From: Planctomycetota bacterium
Lineage (GTDB): Bacteria; Planctomycetota; UBA8742; UBA2392
Reading direction: 5' to 3'
Length of the DNA stretch: 47,014 nucleotides
NCBI GenBank assembly: GCA_020425695.1
Contig: JAGQRE010000012.1
Location: 1 to 47,014, forward strand
In this document: one piece after another, positions 8,376 to 17,201 of the stretch
How positions within the stretch are numbered: the stretch's first letter is position 1
Layout: each line of letters opens with the position of its first letter
The notes under the pieces: model-generated
Told to the model about the DNA's origin: nothing
Databases searched by the model: none
Seen by the model: only the letters and a program-made list of their open reading frames with translations
Program-made: the position numbers and the translations under genes

Positions 8376-10253
8376 ATGTGCGGCATCGCAGGCATCCTTC
8401 GGTTTGATGGGCAGGCGGTCGACCCCTCACAGATCCAGTCAATGCTGGATGCCATAGCTCACCGGGGGCCGGACGGCGAAGGAAAGATCGTCGAGAAGAC
8501 CTACGGACTGGGGCACCGCAGACTTGCCATTATCGATGTCGGGGGTGGTGCCCAACCTATGGTCACGCCCGACGGCACGGCGTTGATCACCTTCAACGGT
8601 GAAATCTACAACTTTAGGGAACTCCGCGCCGAGTTGGAGCAAGCGGGTGTCGAGTTCAGGACGCAGAGCGACACTGAGGTCATTCTGCAAGCCTGGCGGG
8701 CTTGGGGCGTTGATTGCCTGCTTCGATTCCGCGGCATGTTTGCTTTCTGCCTCGTTGATGTAGAGCGGGGCAAGTACTTGCTCGCGCGTGATCACTTCGG
8801 CATCAAGCCCCTGTTGTACTCGGTGCGGAAGGAGTTCCTGGCATTTGGTTCAGAGTTCGCAGCGTTGCATCGGGTCGCGGAACTGAAACTTACAGGCTCT
8901 CTGCAATCGATGGAGTACTTCCTGCGCTTTCAGTACATCCCGGCGCCGGACACGATCTACAACGAGATCCGGAAACTGCCGCAGGGCCACTATTTGACGG
9001 GTGATCTGGGAAAAGCGCCGAGCGCGCCGGTCGCGTACTGGAAGACAGACTTTGTCCCGGAAGTTGGGAGAACCTCGGAAGAGTGGCTGGAGCGCCTGGA
9101 TGCAACTCTCAATGGCAGTGTGAGGGCGCACCTGATTGCCGACGTTCCCGTAGGTGCATTCCTTTCGGGCGGCGTTGATTCAACAGCGGTAGTAAGCGCG
9201 ATGAGCAAGATTGCTGATGGCTTTCGGGCTTTCTCGATCGGGTTTGAAGATGAGCGCTACTCTGAGCTGTCGTATGCACAGGAGGCGGCCGACAAGCTTG
9301 GGGTTCCGCTAAGAACTGAAGTAGTTCGTGACGACGGCTGGGACGACTTCCCGAAGCTGGTGGCACACTACGGAGAGCCCTTTGGCGACACGTCGATGAT
9401 CCCGACCTGGCGTCTTGCCGCGCTGGCGCGGTCCGAGGTAACCGTGGCGGTGAGCGGTGATGGCGGTGACGAGGGTTTCGGAGGCTACGGCACTTACGGT
9501 ATCTATCAGGATGTTCCAAAGGTGAAGGAATACTGGCGTCGCCTGCGACGGCGGTTCTCCAAAACCGAGCTTCAGGCATTCTTCTGGGCGATAGGACGCA
9601 GGTGGTTTGGTCGCAATCAGCCGTTGTTGGCGCCGTGGGTCGATACTGCCTTGTACACATCTCGTGATCGCCGGGCCAAGCTGTGGCGTCCTGAGTATCA
9701 GCACTTGATGGACGTCAGGAACACGGCATTTCTGGAGGCGGATCGCGAGGCAAGCCGCTGTGACCTGGTGGCCTATGCCCAGAGTATGGATTTCCGTACG
9801 AGTTTGCCCGGGATCATGCTGAACAAGGTCGACATCGCGGCGATGTACCATGGCCTCGAAGTGCGCACGCCACTGCTGGATGTCGAAGTCATGAAGGTCG
9901 CCATGGCACTTCCAGCCGAGATGCGCTATCGCACGGGTGAGGGTGGCTTTGTCGGGAAGGCGATTCTCAAGGACTGGTTGTCGAAGCGATTGTCGAGCGA
10001 GTTCGTTCATAGACCCAAACAGGGCTTTGGTGCACCTCGCCGTGTTTGGTTTGAAGCGGGACGTCCCGGGAGAGAGTTCTATGAATCAACAATTTCGAGA
10101 ATGTCAGCGAAACTTGCTGACTGGTTTCGCCCGGAAGCGATTCGTGAAATGAGCGAACAGCACGGCGAGAAGCGCGATCGTTCTTCCGGCATGTGGCTTA
10201 TGCTGGTTTTGGGACTCTGGCTTGAGCAGAACCCGGGTCTCACATTTCGCTAG
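8376..10253 (+). CDS. asnB: Asparagine synthase (glutamine-hydrolysing) family amidotransferase
   Basis: This is a 625-residue two-domain enzyme. The start is certain because MCGIAGILRF places the glutaminase nucleophile at Cys2. The N-terminal Ntn domain has AHRGPDGEG, GHRRLAIIDV and FNGEIYNF. The C-terminal synthetase domain has the pyrophosphate loop VGAFLSGGVDSTAVVS and SGDGGDEGFGGY. The length is usual for AsnB. Many glycan clusters carry an AsnB-type protein thought to amidate a sugar acid or a glycan peptide rather than make free asparagine. That role is inferred here from context. The next GT2 gene follows without a gap if its GTG 10254 is used, so the two are co-transcribed. Confidence 0.93.
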   Translation: MCGIAGILRFDGQAVDPSQIQSMLDAIAHRGPDGEGKIVEKTYGLGHRRLAIIDVGGGAQPMVTPDGTALITFNGEIYNFRELRAELEQAGVEFRTQSDTEVILQAWRAWGVDCLLRFRGMFAFCLVDVERGKYLLARDHFGIKPLLYSVRKEFLAFGSEFAALHRVAELKLTGSLQSMEYFLRFQYIPAPDTIYNEIRKLPQGHYLTGDLGKAPSAPVAYWKTDFVPEVGRTSEEWLERLDATLNGSVRAHLIADVPVGAFLSGGVDSTAVVSAMSKIADGFRAFSIGFEDERYSELSYAQEAADKLGVPLRTEVVRDDGWDDFPKLVAHYGEPFGDTSMIPTWRLAALARSEVTVAVSGDGGDEGFGGYGTYGIYQDVPKVKEYWRRLRRRFSKTELQAFFWAIGRRWFGRNQPLLAPWVDTALYTSRDRRAKLWRPEYQHLMDVRNTAFLEADREASRCDLVAYAQSMDFRTSLPGIMLNKVDIAAMYHGLEVRTPLLDVEVMKVAMALPAEMRYRTGEGGFVGKAILKDWLSKRLSSEFVHRPKQGFGAPRRVWFEAGRPGREFYESTISRMSAKLADWFRPEAIREMSEQHGEKRDRSSGMWLMLVLGLWLEQNPGLTFR

Positions 10254-10286
10254 GTGAAGTTGGGTCCAGTGTTCGGCAGGATGGGC

Positions 10287-11267
10287 ATGCAGCCATTGGT
10301 TTCAATCATTATCCCGACATACAACCGGAGCGGGCTTCTGAAGCGCGCGATCCGGTCTGTGCTGGAACAGGACTACCGGCCGCTGGAACTCGTAGTCGTT
10401 GATGATGGAGGGACAGACGATACACCGGCTGTGTTGCAAGGACTCCGGCCTTCTGTTGTCGAAGCGGGTGTGGCCCCAGTGTTCGTTCGCAAGGAGAACG
10501 GCGGTTTGGGGCGAGCCAGACAGGCGGGAGTGGAGGCTTCTCACGGTGAGTTGTTTGGTTGGCTCGATGACGACGACACGTTTGAAGTGGCCAAAACACG
10601 GAAGCAGGTGGCCCGCCTGCAGGAAACCGGGGCTGACGTCTGCTGCTGCTATCTGACCAAAGTGACCCCTACGGGAAATGAGCGACACCCGGCAGGCAAG
10701 AAACGCCTGATGACGGGTTTTGACCCCGGGGCATACGTCAGTGGTGCTGCCTACGCGCACATCAACAGCATGCTGATCCGACGCGGGAAGTTTGATGAAG
10801 TCGGAGAGTTTGATCCCGAGCTAAAGCTGTCGCAGGACGTGGAGTGGTGCGCCCGGCTGGCCCATCTGGCGACCTTCTGCGCCGTTGAGGAAGAACTCGG
10901 AACGTGGGACTTCAACCCGGCTGCGGCTACTCGTGTCAATTCGATGGAAGACTTGATTCGAAGGGACGAGTATGAAGAACTCGTGCGTCTCAAGATGCGT
11001 GAGCGCAACCACAAGCGCTCGAATTGGGATCAGCAGGCATGGGTGGAAAGAGTCGCCCGCGACTATGACCAGTTTGTCAAACACTTGCTGTACGCTGGGC
11101 GCGTGAAGGACGCACGAAAGAAATGGGAACTGGGCATGGAGCTGACAGGCGGCTACTCGCCCTTACCACGTCTGCGAAGCAAGTTGCGGCGAGCCATAGT
11201 ACTTGCTTTGTTTGGCAGGAAGTTGAAGCACCCAAAGTTCGATACGGCTGAAGAGATTAGTATGTGA
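10287..11267 (+). CDS. GT2-family glycosyltransferase with C-terminal helical extension (paralog 1)
   Basis: This encodes 326 residues. ATG 10287 was chosen because AGGA lies 5 nt upstream and the protein then starts MQPLVSIIIPTYNR, like its paralogs. GTG 10254, abutting the asnB stop, is an alternative. The GT-A domain has LELVVVDDGGTDDT and the DxD-type metal site GWLDDDDTF near residue 95. An acceptor part follows with DVEWCARLAHLATF. The last 80 residues form a helical extension, RDYDQFVKHLLYAGRVKDAR, then RSKLRRA, shared with the GT2 genes at 13235 and 15139. It is cytoplasmic and without membrane segments. The sugar it transfers is unknown. Confidence 0.88.
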   Translation: MQPLVSIIIPTYNRSGLLKRAIRSVLEQDYRPLELVVVDDGGTDDTPAVLQGLRPSVVEAGVAPVFVRKENGGLGRARQAGVEASHGELFGWLDDDDTFEVAKTRKQVARLQETGADVCCCYLTKVTPTGNERHPAGKKRLMTGFDPGAYVSGAAYAHINSMLIRRGKFDEVGEFDPELKLSQDVEWCARLAHLATFCAVEEELGTWDFNPAAATRVNSMEDLIRRDEYEELVRLKMRERNHKRSNWDQQAWVERVARDYDQFVKHLLYAGRVKDARKKWELGMELTGGYSPLPRLRSKLRRAIVLALFGRKLKHPKFDTAEEISM

Positions 11268-11336
11268 CGTGCTGAATCGATCGCACTTGAAGCGGTTCAG
11301 CTCGCACAGTGGATTTTCAGCAGGCGGAGTGAGATA

Positions 11337-12248
11337 TTGTCGGAATCAACCAAAGAGCCGTCGAACCGATCGACCCGATTGGGTGAGTACAAGTCCGAGT
11401 TGATCATCGGCTACCCTCCTCATCCGTTCTCGCCGTTCGACTTTCATGCGCCTTTCTCGCATGTTCCGACTCGCATCTGGATGGATGACTACGGCGACAC
11501 GACAAGCGATCCCGGTACCATGCGCGTTCTCTTTCTGTTTGAGCCGAACGCGGTCACACACGTAGCCAACACAATCTGCAAAGACCCGAACCGTTGGGAC
11601 TACATTCTCGCGCACAACCGTCGTGTGCTGCTACGGTGCCCTAACGCGGTCCGATTCCTTCACGGAACGACGTGGATCGGCGACTACGCGTCGCCGCCGA
11701 AGGAGTTTGGAGTCAGCCTCCTGGTTACACACGTCAACTGCACGAACGGGCACAACTTGCGCAGGAAGATCTGGAACCGGCGTGACGAGATCAAGATTCC
11801 CAAACGATGCTTTGTGAATGATCTGGTTCAGGACGTTAAGTCTGAGGGATACAAACTAGGTGACAGCAAGGACCCATTGTTTGACACCCAGTTCCACTTC
11901 GCGATCGAAAACTGCCGAACCAAGAACTACTTCACCGAGAAACTGATCGACTGTTTTCAGACCCGCACAGTACCCATCTATTACGGCGCAAAGAACGTGC
12001 GACGCTGGTTCAACACTCGTGGGATGATCATCGTACGTGATGTCGAAGAAGCCATTGCCGCATGCAACAGCCTGACGCCAAACACATATGAGTCAATGAA
12101 AGACGCCATTGAGGACAATTACCGACGTTCGCTTGACTGGCTGGATATGAATCCACGCCTTCAGAGTGTGATCTCGGAGCTTAGTCTCCTTTGGCCCAAA
12201 CGACGCAGGTTTGGCTATCTGTCGCGCCGCTGGCGGGACCTACACTGA
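11337..12248 (+). CDS. GT10 (fucosyltransferase-type) glycosyltransferase, copy 1
   Basis: This encodes 303 residues, starting at TTG 11337 with GGCGGAG 7 nt upstream. The GT10 signature lies around residue 190: FHFAIENCRTKNYFTEKLID, then TVPIYYGA, matching F-x4-EN-x5-Y-x-TEK of alpha-1,3/4-fucosyltransferases, with Cys where the family usually has Ser after EN. Enzymes of this family use GDP-fucose, which fits gmd in the same cluster. The N-terminal half is shorter than in animal enzymes and has no membrane anchor. It is clearly paralogous to the convergent gene at 12240-13055, which it overlaps by 9 bp. Confidence 0.82.
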   Translation: MSESTKEPSNRSTRLGEYKSELIIGYPPHPFSPFDFHAPFSHVPTRIWMDDYGDTTSDPGTMRVLFLFEPNAVTHVANTICKDPNRWDYILAHNRRVLLRCPNAVRFLHGTTWIGDYASPPKEFGVSLLVTHVNCTNGHNLRRKIWNRRDEIKIPKRCFVNDLVQDVKSEGYKLGDSKDPLFDTQFHFAIENCRTKNYFTEKLIDCFQTRTVPIYYGAKNVRRWFNTRGMIIVRDVEEAIAACNSLTPNTYESMKDAIEDNYRRSLDWLDMNPRLQSVISELSLLWPKRRRFGYLSRRWRDLH

Positions 12249-13055
12249 TACCTGTTTGCGTTTGCCCAACAACTCGGTCAGCTTCTCAGCGAGTCTATCA
12301 CCCACGCTGGTGTACTGTTGTGCTCGCTCACGGTTTTCCTGAATCGCGGGTTTCATCCTTTCGTACGTGTCGGGGGTGACGTTGTTACACGCGTGGATCA
12401 ATGCCCCGAGGCTCTTGCAGACGATCATGCCTTCCGGGTTGAAGTACTCTTCGATGTTCGTGCAACCCCAATATATCGGGACGGTTTCGGTGACAAAGCA
12501 ATCCATGATCTTCTCGGTGAAGTAGTCCGGCATGCGGCAGTTTTCAATTGCCACATGGAACCGTGACGCGAAGACGACGGATTTGTCTTCCCCCAGCCTC
12601 AGGCTTTCGGCCGGAAGAGGCACTCCGTCCTCTGCGAACTGGCGGCTGAAAAACAACTTCAAGGGCGTTCTGACTTTGCCGGATTTCTTCCAGAACTTCT
12701 GTCGCATACGGTGCCCGACTGTGATCCTTTTCGTACCGATCACCGAAGAAATGCTGAACTCTCTTTGGGCGGGCGCCTTGTCGGCCCATGTGGTTCCGTA
12801 AACGAATTTGTGCGCATGGGGGTAGCGCTTCAGCACCCACGGATCGAACGTAAGGATGTAATCGAACTCATGGGCGAACTTTCGAATCTTCTTGTGCAGG
12901 GGCTTGATGACTGGTGGTTCGCACAGGTAGAGCACACGGACAACGCCTTCAACGCGAGGTTCTTTGGGAAACTTGTCCTGATACAACTCGACCTGTGGCT
13001 CGCTATCCAACGGGATTTCCGAACCGTAATCGGAGTGAACGATCGCTTTGGCCAT
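12240..13055 (-). CDS. GT10 (fucosyltransferase-type) glycosyltransferase, copy 2
   Basis: This encodes 271 residues. ATG 13055 is preferred because GGGGA lies 4 nt upstream. A GTG at 13112 would add 19 residues. The GT10 core reads FHVAIENCRMPDYFTEKIMD, then TVPIYWGC and NPEGMIVCKS. It aligns along its length with the neighbouring copy (VLYLCEPP versus VLFLFEPN; FVYGTTWADKAP versus FLHGTTWIGDYA). The acceptor-facing N-terminal halves differ more, so the copies probably add fucose-like sugars to different acceptors. The two genes meet tail to tail and overlap by 9 bp. Confidence 0.82.
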   Translation of the reverse strand: MAKAIVHSDYGSEIPLDSEPQVELYQDKFPKEPRVEGVVRVLYLCEPPVIKPLHKKIRKFAHEFDYILTFDPWVLKRYPHAHKFVYGTTWADKAPAQREFSISSVIGTKRITVGHRMRQKFWKKSGKVRTPLKLFFSRQFAEDGVPLPAESLRLGEDKSVVFASRFHVAIENCRMPDYFTEKIMDCFVTETVPIYWGCTNIEEYFNPEGMIVCKSLGALIHACNNVTPDTYERMKPAIQENRERAQQYTSVGDRLAEKLTELLGKRKQVSV

Positions 13056-13234
13056 GACATCCCCATCCGTCCGTGAAGTACACGACGGAAGCGTGATAAA
13101 CGTGTCCGCCACAATAGACGAGCACTTTGTGTCGAGGCAAGAGCAGCCGGCTCACAGGCTTGCTGCGAACATCGTCAGCGCTTAGTGTTCAGTTGGCCGA
13201 TGCGCGGCCTTGGCGCTACGCGGGAACTCCAGCG

Positions 13235-14200
13235 ATGTCAGAAACGAAACCGCTCGTCTCTGTGATCATTCCGACCTTCAATCGAGCGGACATACTTCGG
13301 CGAACGCTGCCGAGAGTAGCGGATCAGACGTGGCGCCCGCTCGAGCTCGTGGTTGTGGACGATGGTAGCGCGGATGCCACGGCAAAGGTCCTGGCCGAGC
13401 TTCGCCCCGAGGTCGAAGCCGCTGGTGTGCGGGCGACTTTTATTCGGCAGAAGAACGCTGGCGTCGCGGCCGCTCGTAATCTAGGGCTAGCGGAGGCGTC
13501 AGGTGAATACATCGCGTTCATAGACGACGACGACGCTTGGTTCCCGGAGAAACTGACTCGGCAAATGGGGGTCTTGCTCGCCACTGGGGCCGATGCATGC
13601 ACTTGCCTCATTCACAACCGCGGCGGCACGGCCACTGTGCCCAGAAGCCCTGACCTGCTCCCTGAGGGCCACTGCCCGGGGCTACTGCTTGAGCGCAAGA
13701 AGGCCTTCCACATCATCAGCCTTGTCTTGACTGCGGAAGCTGCCCGAGCGGCCGGCGACTTCGAGACAACACTGCGTACAGCTGAGGATACGGAGTGGAT
13801 CATGCGCCTGGCGCATCACGCCAGCTTCGTTGCCGTGCCGGAGGTTCTTGCGACCTACAACGAGACAGCCGGGTCGCTGACGGACGGGAGTTCGCTTGAG
13901 AAGCTGGTTGAACAAGACCAAGGCCCGCGCAAGGCACTGGAACTGATTCGCGAGCGCTGTCAAGAATTGCCCGGCTGGGACGAGCAAGCCTGGCGCAATC
14001 GCGTTGCCCAGGACTACGACCAGTTCGTCAAGCACTTGTTGTATGTAGGCGAAGTTCAAGCCGCGCGGCAGACATTCAATGAAGGCATGCGCCTCAGTCA
14101 CGGTGCTCACCCGTTGCCGAAAGTCCGGAGTAAGCTGCGAAAAGCCCGCTGGCTGAAGCTGATTGGCAGACGCTTGCGACACCCCAAATTGAAGTCTTAG
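13235..14200 (+). CDS. GT2-family glycosyltransferase with C-terminal helical extension (paralog 2)
   Basis: This encodes 321 residues starting MSETKPLVSVIIPTFNR. The frame is open further upstream, but homology starts here. The GT-A core has LELVVVDDGSADATAK, the metal site AFIDDDDAWFPEKL, and DTEWIMRLAHHASF for the acceptor region. The C-terminal extension QDYDQFVKHLLYVGEVQAAR, then KVRSKLRKARW, is nearly identical in layout to paralog 1. No strong Shine-Dalgarno is seen (GGGA 9 nt upstream). A sugar-nucleotide epimerase gene follows after 39 bp. Confidence 0.88.
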   Translation: MSETKPLVSVIIPTFNRADILRRTLPRVADQTWRPLELVVVDDGSADATAKVLAELRPEVEAAGVRATFIRQKNAGVAAARNLGLAEASGEYIAFIDDDDAWFPEKLTRQMGVLLATGADACTCLIHNRGGTATVPRSPDLLPEGHCPGLLLERKKAFHIISLVLTAEAARAAGDFETTLRTAEDTEWIMRLAHHASFVAVPEVLATYNETAGSLTDGSSLEKLVEQDQGPRKALELIRERCQELPGWDEQAWRNRVAQDYDQFVKHLLYVGEVQAARQTFNEGMRLSHGAHPLPKVRSKLRKARWLKLIGRRLRHPKLKS

Positions 14201-14239
14201 CACTGGACGGTTTGTGGTGGCCGGTTTCTAGTACTCGGA

Positions 14240-15142
14240 ATGACCCACGCTCCAACGGTTCTTGTTACGGGTGCGGCCGGCTATGTCGGGTTGAGCCTGT
14301 GTCGCCATCTGTCTGACGCAGGCTGGCATGTGATCGGTGTTGACCGCAGGACTGAGCCGCCAGGCTTCCCAGGTACCTACCGACAGGTCGACCTTGCGCA
14401 GCCTGACGTGATCTCGAACCTGCTTGCTGGCGTAACTCACGTTGCTCATCTGGCAGCGCTGGCGAGTGTCGAAGCGTGTCAGCAAGACCCGGAACAGAGC
14501 GAAGCCGACAATTTGAAAATCACCCGGCACGTATACGAGGCTGCGGAGCGGGCAGGTGTCCGGCGTTTTGTGTTTACGTCGTCCGCGGCCGTTTACCCCC
14601 ATGAAGCGCCGCTGCCGCAATCGGAAGATAGCGCGCAGTCATCGGGTCAGGTGTACGCGGACCACAAACTGGCGAGCGAGTCCGTGCTCAGAAACGATCG
14701 ACACGGCCCCGATGCGGTCAGCCTTCGTTTCTTCAACATCTACGGGCCGGGACAATGCGCGGGGATCATCGCTCATGTCGTCAACAGCGCGACTACGGGT
14801 AAAGAGCTGCTGATTCAAGGCGACGGCGAGCAGACACGTGACTTCGTGAACATCCGAGATGCCTGTCGAGCGCTGGAGCTGGCGCTTGAGCGTAAGCGTG
14901 ATTTTCAGGGGCTGGCCATTAACATCGGTGCGGGGGTAGAGACTTCGGTTAACGCGCTATTACGGCTTGCGACGGAATCGGCTGGGCATGAGTTTCCCGT
15001 TCGGCACATTGGCGCACGGCCGGGCGATCTTCGACGTTCGTGCGCTGACGTCAGGCGCGCCGAAAGCGAGCTTGGCTTCCGTTGCGAAGTCTCGCTTCAG
15101 GAAGGGATGGCGGAGATTCTCCGCAAGGTTGGGGATGCATGA
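14240..15142 (+). CDS. NAD-dependent sugar-nucleotide epimerase/dehydratase
   Basis: This is a 300-residue extended SDR protein. TVLVTGAAGYVGLSLCRHL carries the TGxxGxxG nucleotide site. VDRR at the end of strand 2 suggests NAD-type binding. FTSSAAVYP supplies the catalytic Ser, and YADHK supplies Tyr-x3-Lys. RFFNIYGPGQ and TRDFVNIRDACRA are typical of UDP-hexose 4-epimerases. It resembles GalE/WbpP-like enzymes more than GDP-fucose synthase, although the missing Fcl step of the GMD pathway could be assigned to it. The stop overlaps the next start (ATGA), so it is translationally coupled to the third GT2 gene. Confidence 0.85.
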   Translation: MTHAPTVLVTGAAGYVGLSLCRHLSDAGWHVIGVDRRTEPPGFPGTYRQVDLAQPDVISNLLAGVTHVAHLAALASVEACQQDPEQSEADNLKITRHVYEAAERAGVRRFVFTSSAAVYPHEAPLPQSEDSAQSSGQVYADHKLASESVLRNDRHGPDAVSLRFFNIYGPGQCAGIIAHVVNSATTGKELLIQGDGEQTRDFVNIRDACRALELALERKRDFQGLAINIGAGVETSVNALLRLATESAGHEFPVRHIGARPGDLRRSCADVRRAESELGFRCEVSLQEGMAEILRKVGDA

Positions 15143-16086
15143 GCAGCGAGCTTGTCACCGCGATCGTCCCGACTTACCAGCGTCCGCAGCTGCTTGAGCG
15201 CTCGCTGGGTAGCGTACTGCGGCAGACCTGGCGCCCGCTTGAGTTGGTAGTCGTTGACGATGGCAGCGGTGACGCAACACAAGAGGTTCTTGCCGCTTTT
15301 ACAGATAAAGCGAAAGCCGCGGGTGTTGAGTATCGCTACTTCGAGAAGCCCAACGGCGGCCCCGGACCTGCCAAGAACTTCGGTATGGAGCAAGCCCGAG
15401 GTGAACTGTTCGCCTTTCTTGACGACGACGACCGCTGGTATCCCCAGAAGCTTGAGACGCAGTTGGCGCTGATGCAGACACATCGTGAAGCGGGCGTGTC
15501 GTTCACGCGCTACCTGCATGAAGGGAAAGAGGAAACCCCCAAGCCGAAGCCCGAACAGATGCGTGACGGCTGGGTTTTCGAAACCCTTTGCAGCGGCGAG
15601 ACCCGCGCCCACCTTCAAACACTCGTGATTCGACGCAGCGTGTTCGAGAACTGCGGTGGCTTCTCGAGCAACCGAAATTGGGAAGACACTGAGTATGAAC
15701 TGCGCTTGTCGCTGGAGACACAGTTTCTGGCGGTACATGAGCCGCTGACTGTGATCTCGACGGTCGAGAACAGCATCAGCAGACAGGCCGGGCTGCAAGG
15801 CGACATCGTACGAGACGAAGAGAAGCTGGGTATCCTTGACCAGTTGATTCAGAGTCACGGCGACCACCCTCGCTTCGATCACGCTGCGGCCAAGGTGCTG
15901 CGAGCGCGCATCTACGACGAATACGTGAAGCATCTGCTTTGGTTGGGCAGCGTTACCGAAGCACGCACGACGTGGGAGCGCGCGCTCAGCGAATGCGGTG
16001 ACCAGCCGATGCTGATTAAGTTGAAGGGGAAGCTGGCAAGGGCCAGAGTCGCAGGGTGGTTCGGGAAGTCGCTCAAAAAACCCTAG
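15139..16086 (+). CDS. GT2-family glycosyltransferase with C-terminal helical extension (paralog 3)
   Basis: This encodes 315 residues, and its ATG overlaps the epimerase stop (ATGA). The GT-A core reads VTAIVPTYQRPQLLERSLGS, LELVVVDDGSGDATQEV and AFLDDDDRWYPQKL. The C-terminal extension ARIYDEYVKHLLWLGSVTEA, then LKGKLARARVAGWFGKSL, is a more diverged version of that in the other two GT2 genes. It is the last glycan gene on this strand. Its TAG lies in CTAG, shared with the stop of the convergent secreted-protein gene. Confidence 0.88.
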   Translation: MSSELVTAIVPTYQRPQLLERSLGSVLRQTWRPLELVVVDDGSGDATQEVLAAFTDKAKAAGVEYRYFEKPNGGPGPAKNFGMEQARGELFAFLDDDDRWYPQKLETQLALMQTHREAGVSFTRYLHEGKEETPKPKPEQMRDGWVFETLCSGETRAHLQTLVIRRSVFENCGGFSSNRNWEDTEYELRLSLETQFLAVHEPLTVISTVENSISRQAGLQGDIVRDEEKLGILDQLIQSHGDHPRFDHAAAKVLRARIYDEYVKHLLWLGSVTEARTTWERALSECGDQPMLIKLKGKLARARVAGWFGKSLKKP

Positions 16087-16949
16087 CGTTCGACGACTTC
16101 CACTTCGTTGCGGCGCATTCGCGCTTCCAGCCGGGCAATCAGCGACATTGCTTCCAGTCGTTGGCAATCGTCGTCAGCCAGTTGCTTGGCGTTCGCGCGC
16201 TCGAAAGCGAGCGTGGCGTGATACAGGGCGGCTTCGTTCAGACCATCGCGCTCCAGTCTGCGGGCAAATCCGCAGTGGGACGAAATGGGAATGCAGGACT
16301 CAGTCCGCTCGGCAAGTTGCAGGCATTCGTTCGTGTCCAGCAGAAGGGTTTCACAGCTTGCGCGTGCACCCTCGACCGGCTCTGAGTCCAGCGAGTAGCT
16401 CGTCTCTTCGATCAGCTTCAGCTTACCCTGAGCTCGGACGAGTTTTCGCGTTGTCGCACGTTTATAGCGTCCGTCATCCCAACTTCGTTCCTCGCTGCTT
16501 AGCCAGGTGAGGCAGCATTGCAGCTTGTCGTTGTGAAGGCGCAGCAGGCGCGTGCGCACTGGCGAGGCTTCGTCGTTCGCCGTATCGACAGCGCATCGGA
16601 TGGCCACGAACTCGCCCTGAATGCGTGCCTCTGCGCTTACGCGGCTTTCCACTGCAATGAAGCAGTGTGCTCCCGGCCTATCACCGTCTTTCGTCGTTTC
16701 AATCAGTACGCCAGCGCACTTGTTGCCAAGACGAAGGACGACCATTTCCTTTGCCTGTCCCAGAGCGACGTCAACGCGGATGGCTTGATCAAGTGCTTCG
16801 AAGTCGCCGATCTTGAGATCGAAGTGCTTTCGTACGTCATCTTTCAGCAGGGCGATACGAACGTAACGCAGCGTATCGCGATCGACTTCCGTCATGTCGA
16901 TCGCGGACAGGCCTGGTGCAAACAGCAGAAGTACGATCAGTAGGCGCAT
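16083..16949 (-). CDS. Secreted protein of unknown function
   Basis: This encodes 288 residues beginning with a signal peptide (MRLLIVLLLFAPGLSA, likely cut after LSA). The middle is beta-rich (EMVVLRLGNKCAGVLIETTK, GEFVAIRCAVDTAND) with several cysteines, and the end is helical and charged (EAMSLIARLEARMRRNEVEV). No known domain was recognised. It is probably periplasmic. It has no clear Shine-Dalgarno, and its stop overlaps the convergent GT2 gene by 4 bp. Confidence 0.7.
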   Translation of the reverse strand: MRLLIVLLLFAPGLSAIDMTEVDRDTLRYVRIALLKDDVRKHFDLKIGDFEALDQAIRVDVALGQAKEMVVLRLGNKCAGVLIETTKDGDRPGAHCFIAVESRVSAEARIQGEFVAIRCAVDTANDEASPVRTRLLRLHNDKLQCCLTWLSSEERSWDDGRYKRATTRKLVRAQGKLKLIEETSYSLDSEPVEGARASCETLLLDTNECLQLAERTESCIPISSHCGFARRLERDGLNEAALYHATLAFERANAKQLADDDCQRLEAMSLIARLEARMRRNEVEVVER

Positions 16950-17006
16950 AGAGTTCTCACGCCGTGTCGGCGCACTCTAGGCTTCGTCATCACGTGGTGT
17001 GGAACT

Positions 17007-17201
17007 TCAGGAATCCTGCGATTTGCCGCGTTGCCCGTTCAGCAGGGCGTAGATTGGCGTGGCGTTCGGCATGTTGCAGTGGGGGCAGACGGCCAGCTTG
17101 TCGTCTAGTTCCTCTGGGCATATCTCGACCTCTTCACCACAACCGGAACAGTGGATGACGTAGCGAAGCGGGATGCGAGTGATGGGGCGAGGTTCGTTCA
17201 A
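17007..17201 (-). CDS. Small zinc-ribbon protein
   Basis: This encodes 64 residues. Two CxxC knuckles, CSGC and CPHC, about 20 residues apart form a probable zinc ribbon (YVIHCSGCGEEVEICPEEL, then LAVCPHCNMPN). The start is a TTG that overlaps the TGA of the upstream response-regulator gene (TTGA), so translation is coupled. Small zinc-ribbon partners often bind protein or nucleic acid. No function can be assigned. Confidence is limited by the size and the TTG start. Confidence 0.6.
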   Translation of the reverse strand: MNEPRPITRIPLRYVIHCSGCGEEVEICPEELDDKLAVCPHCNMPNATPIYALLNGQRGKSQDS

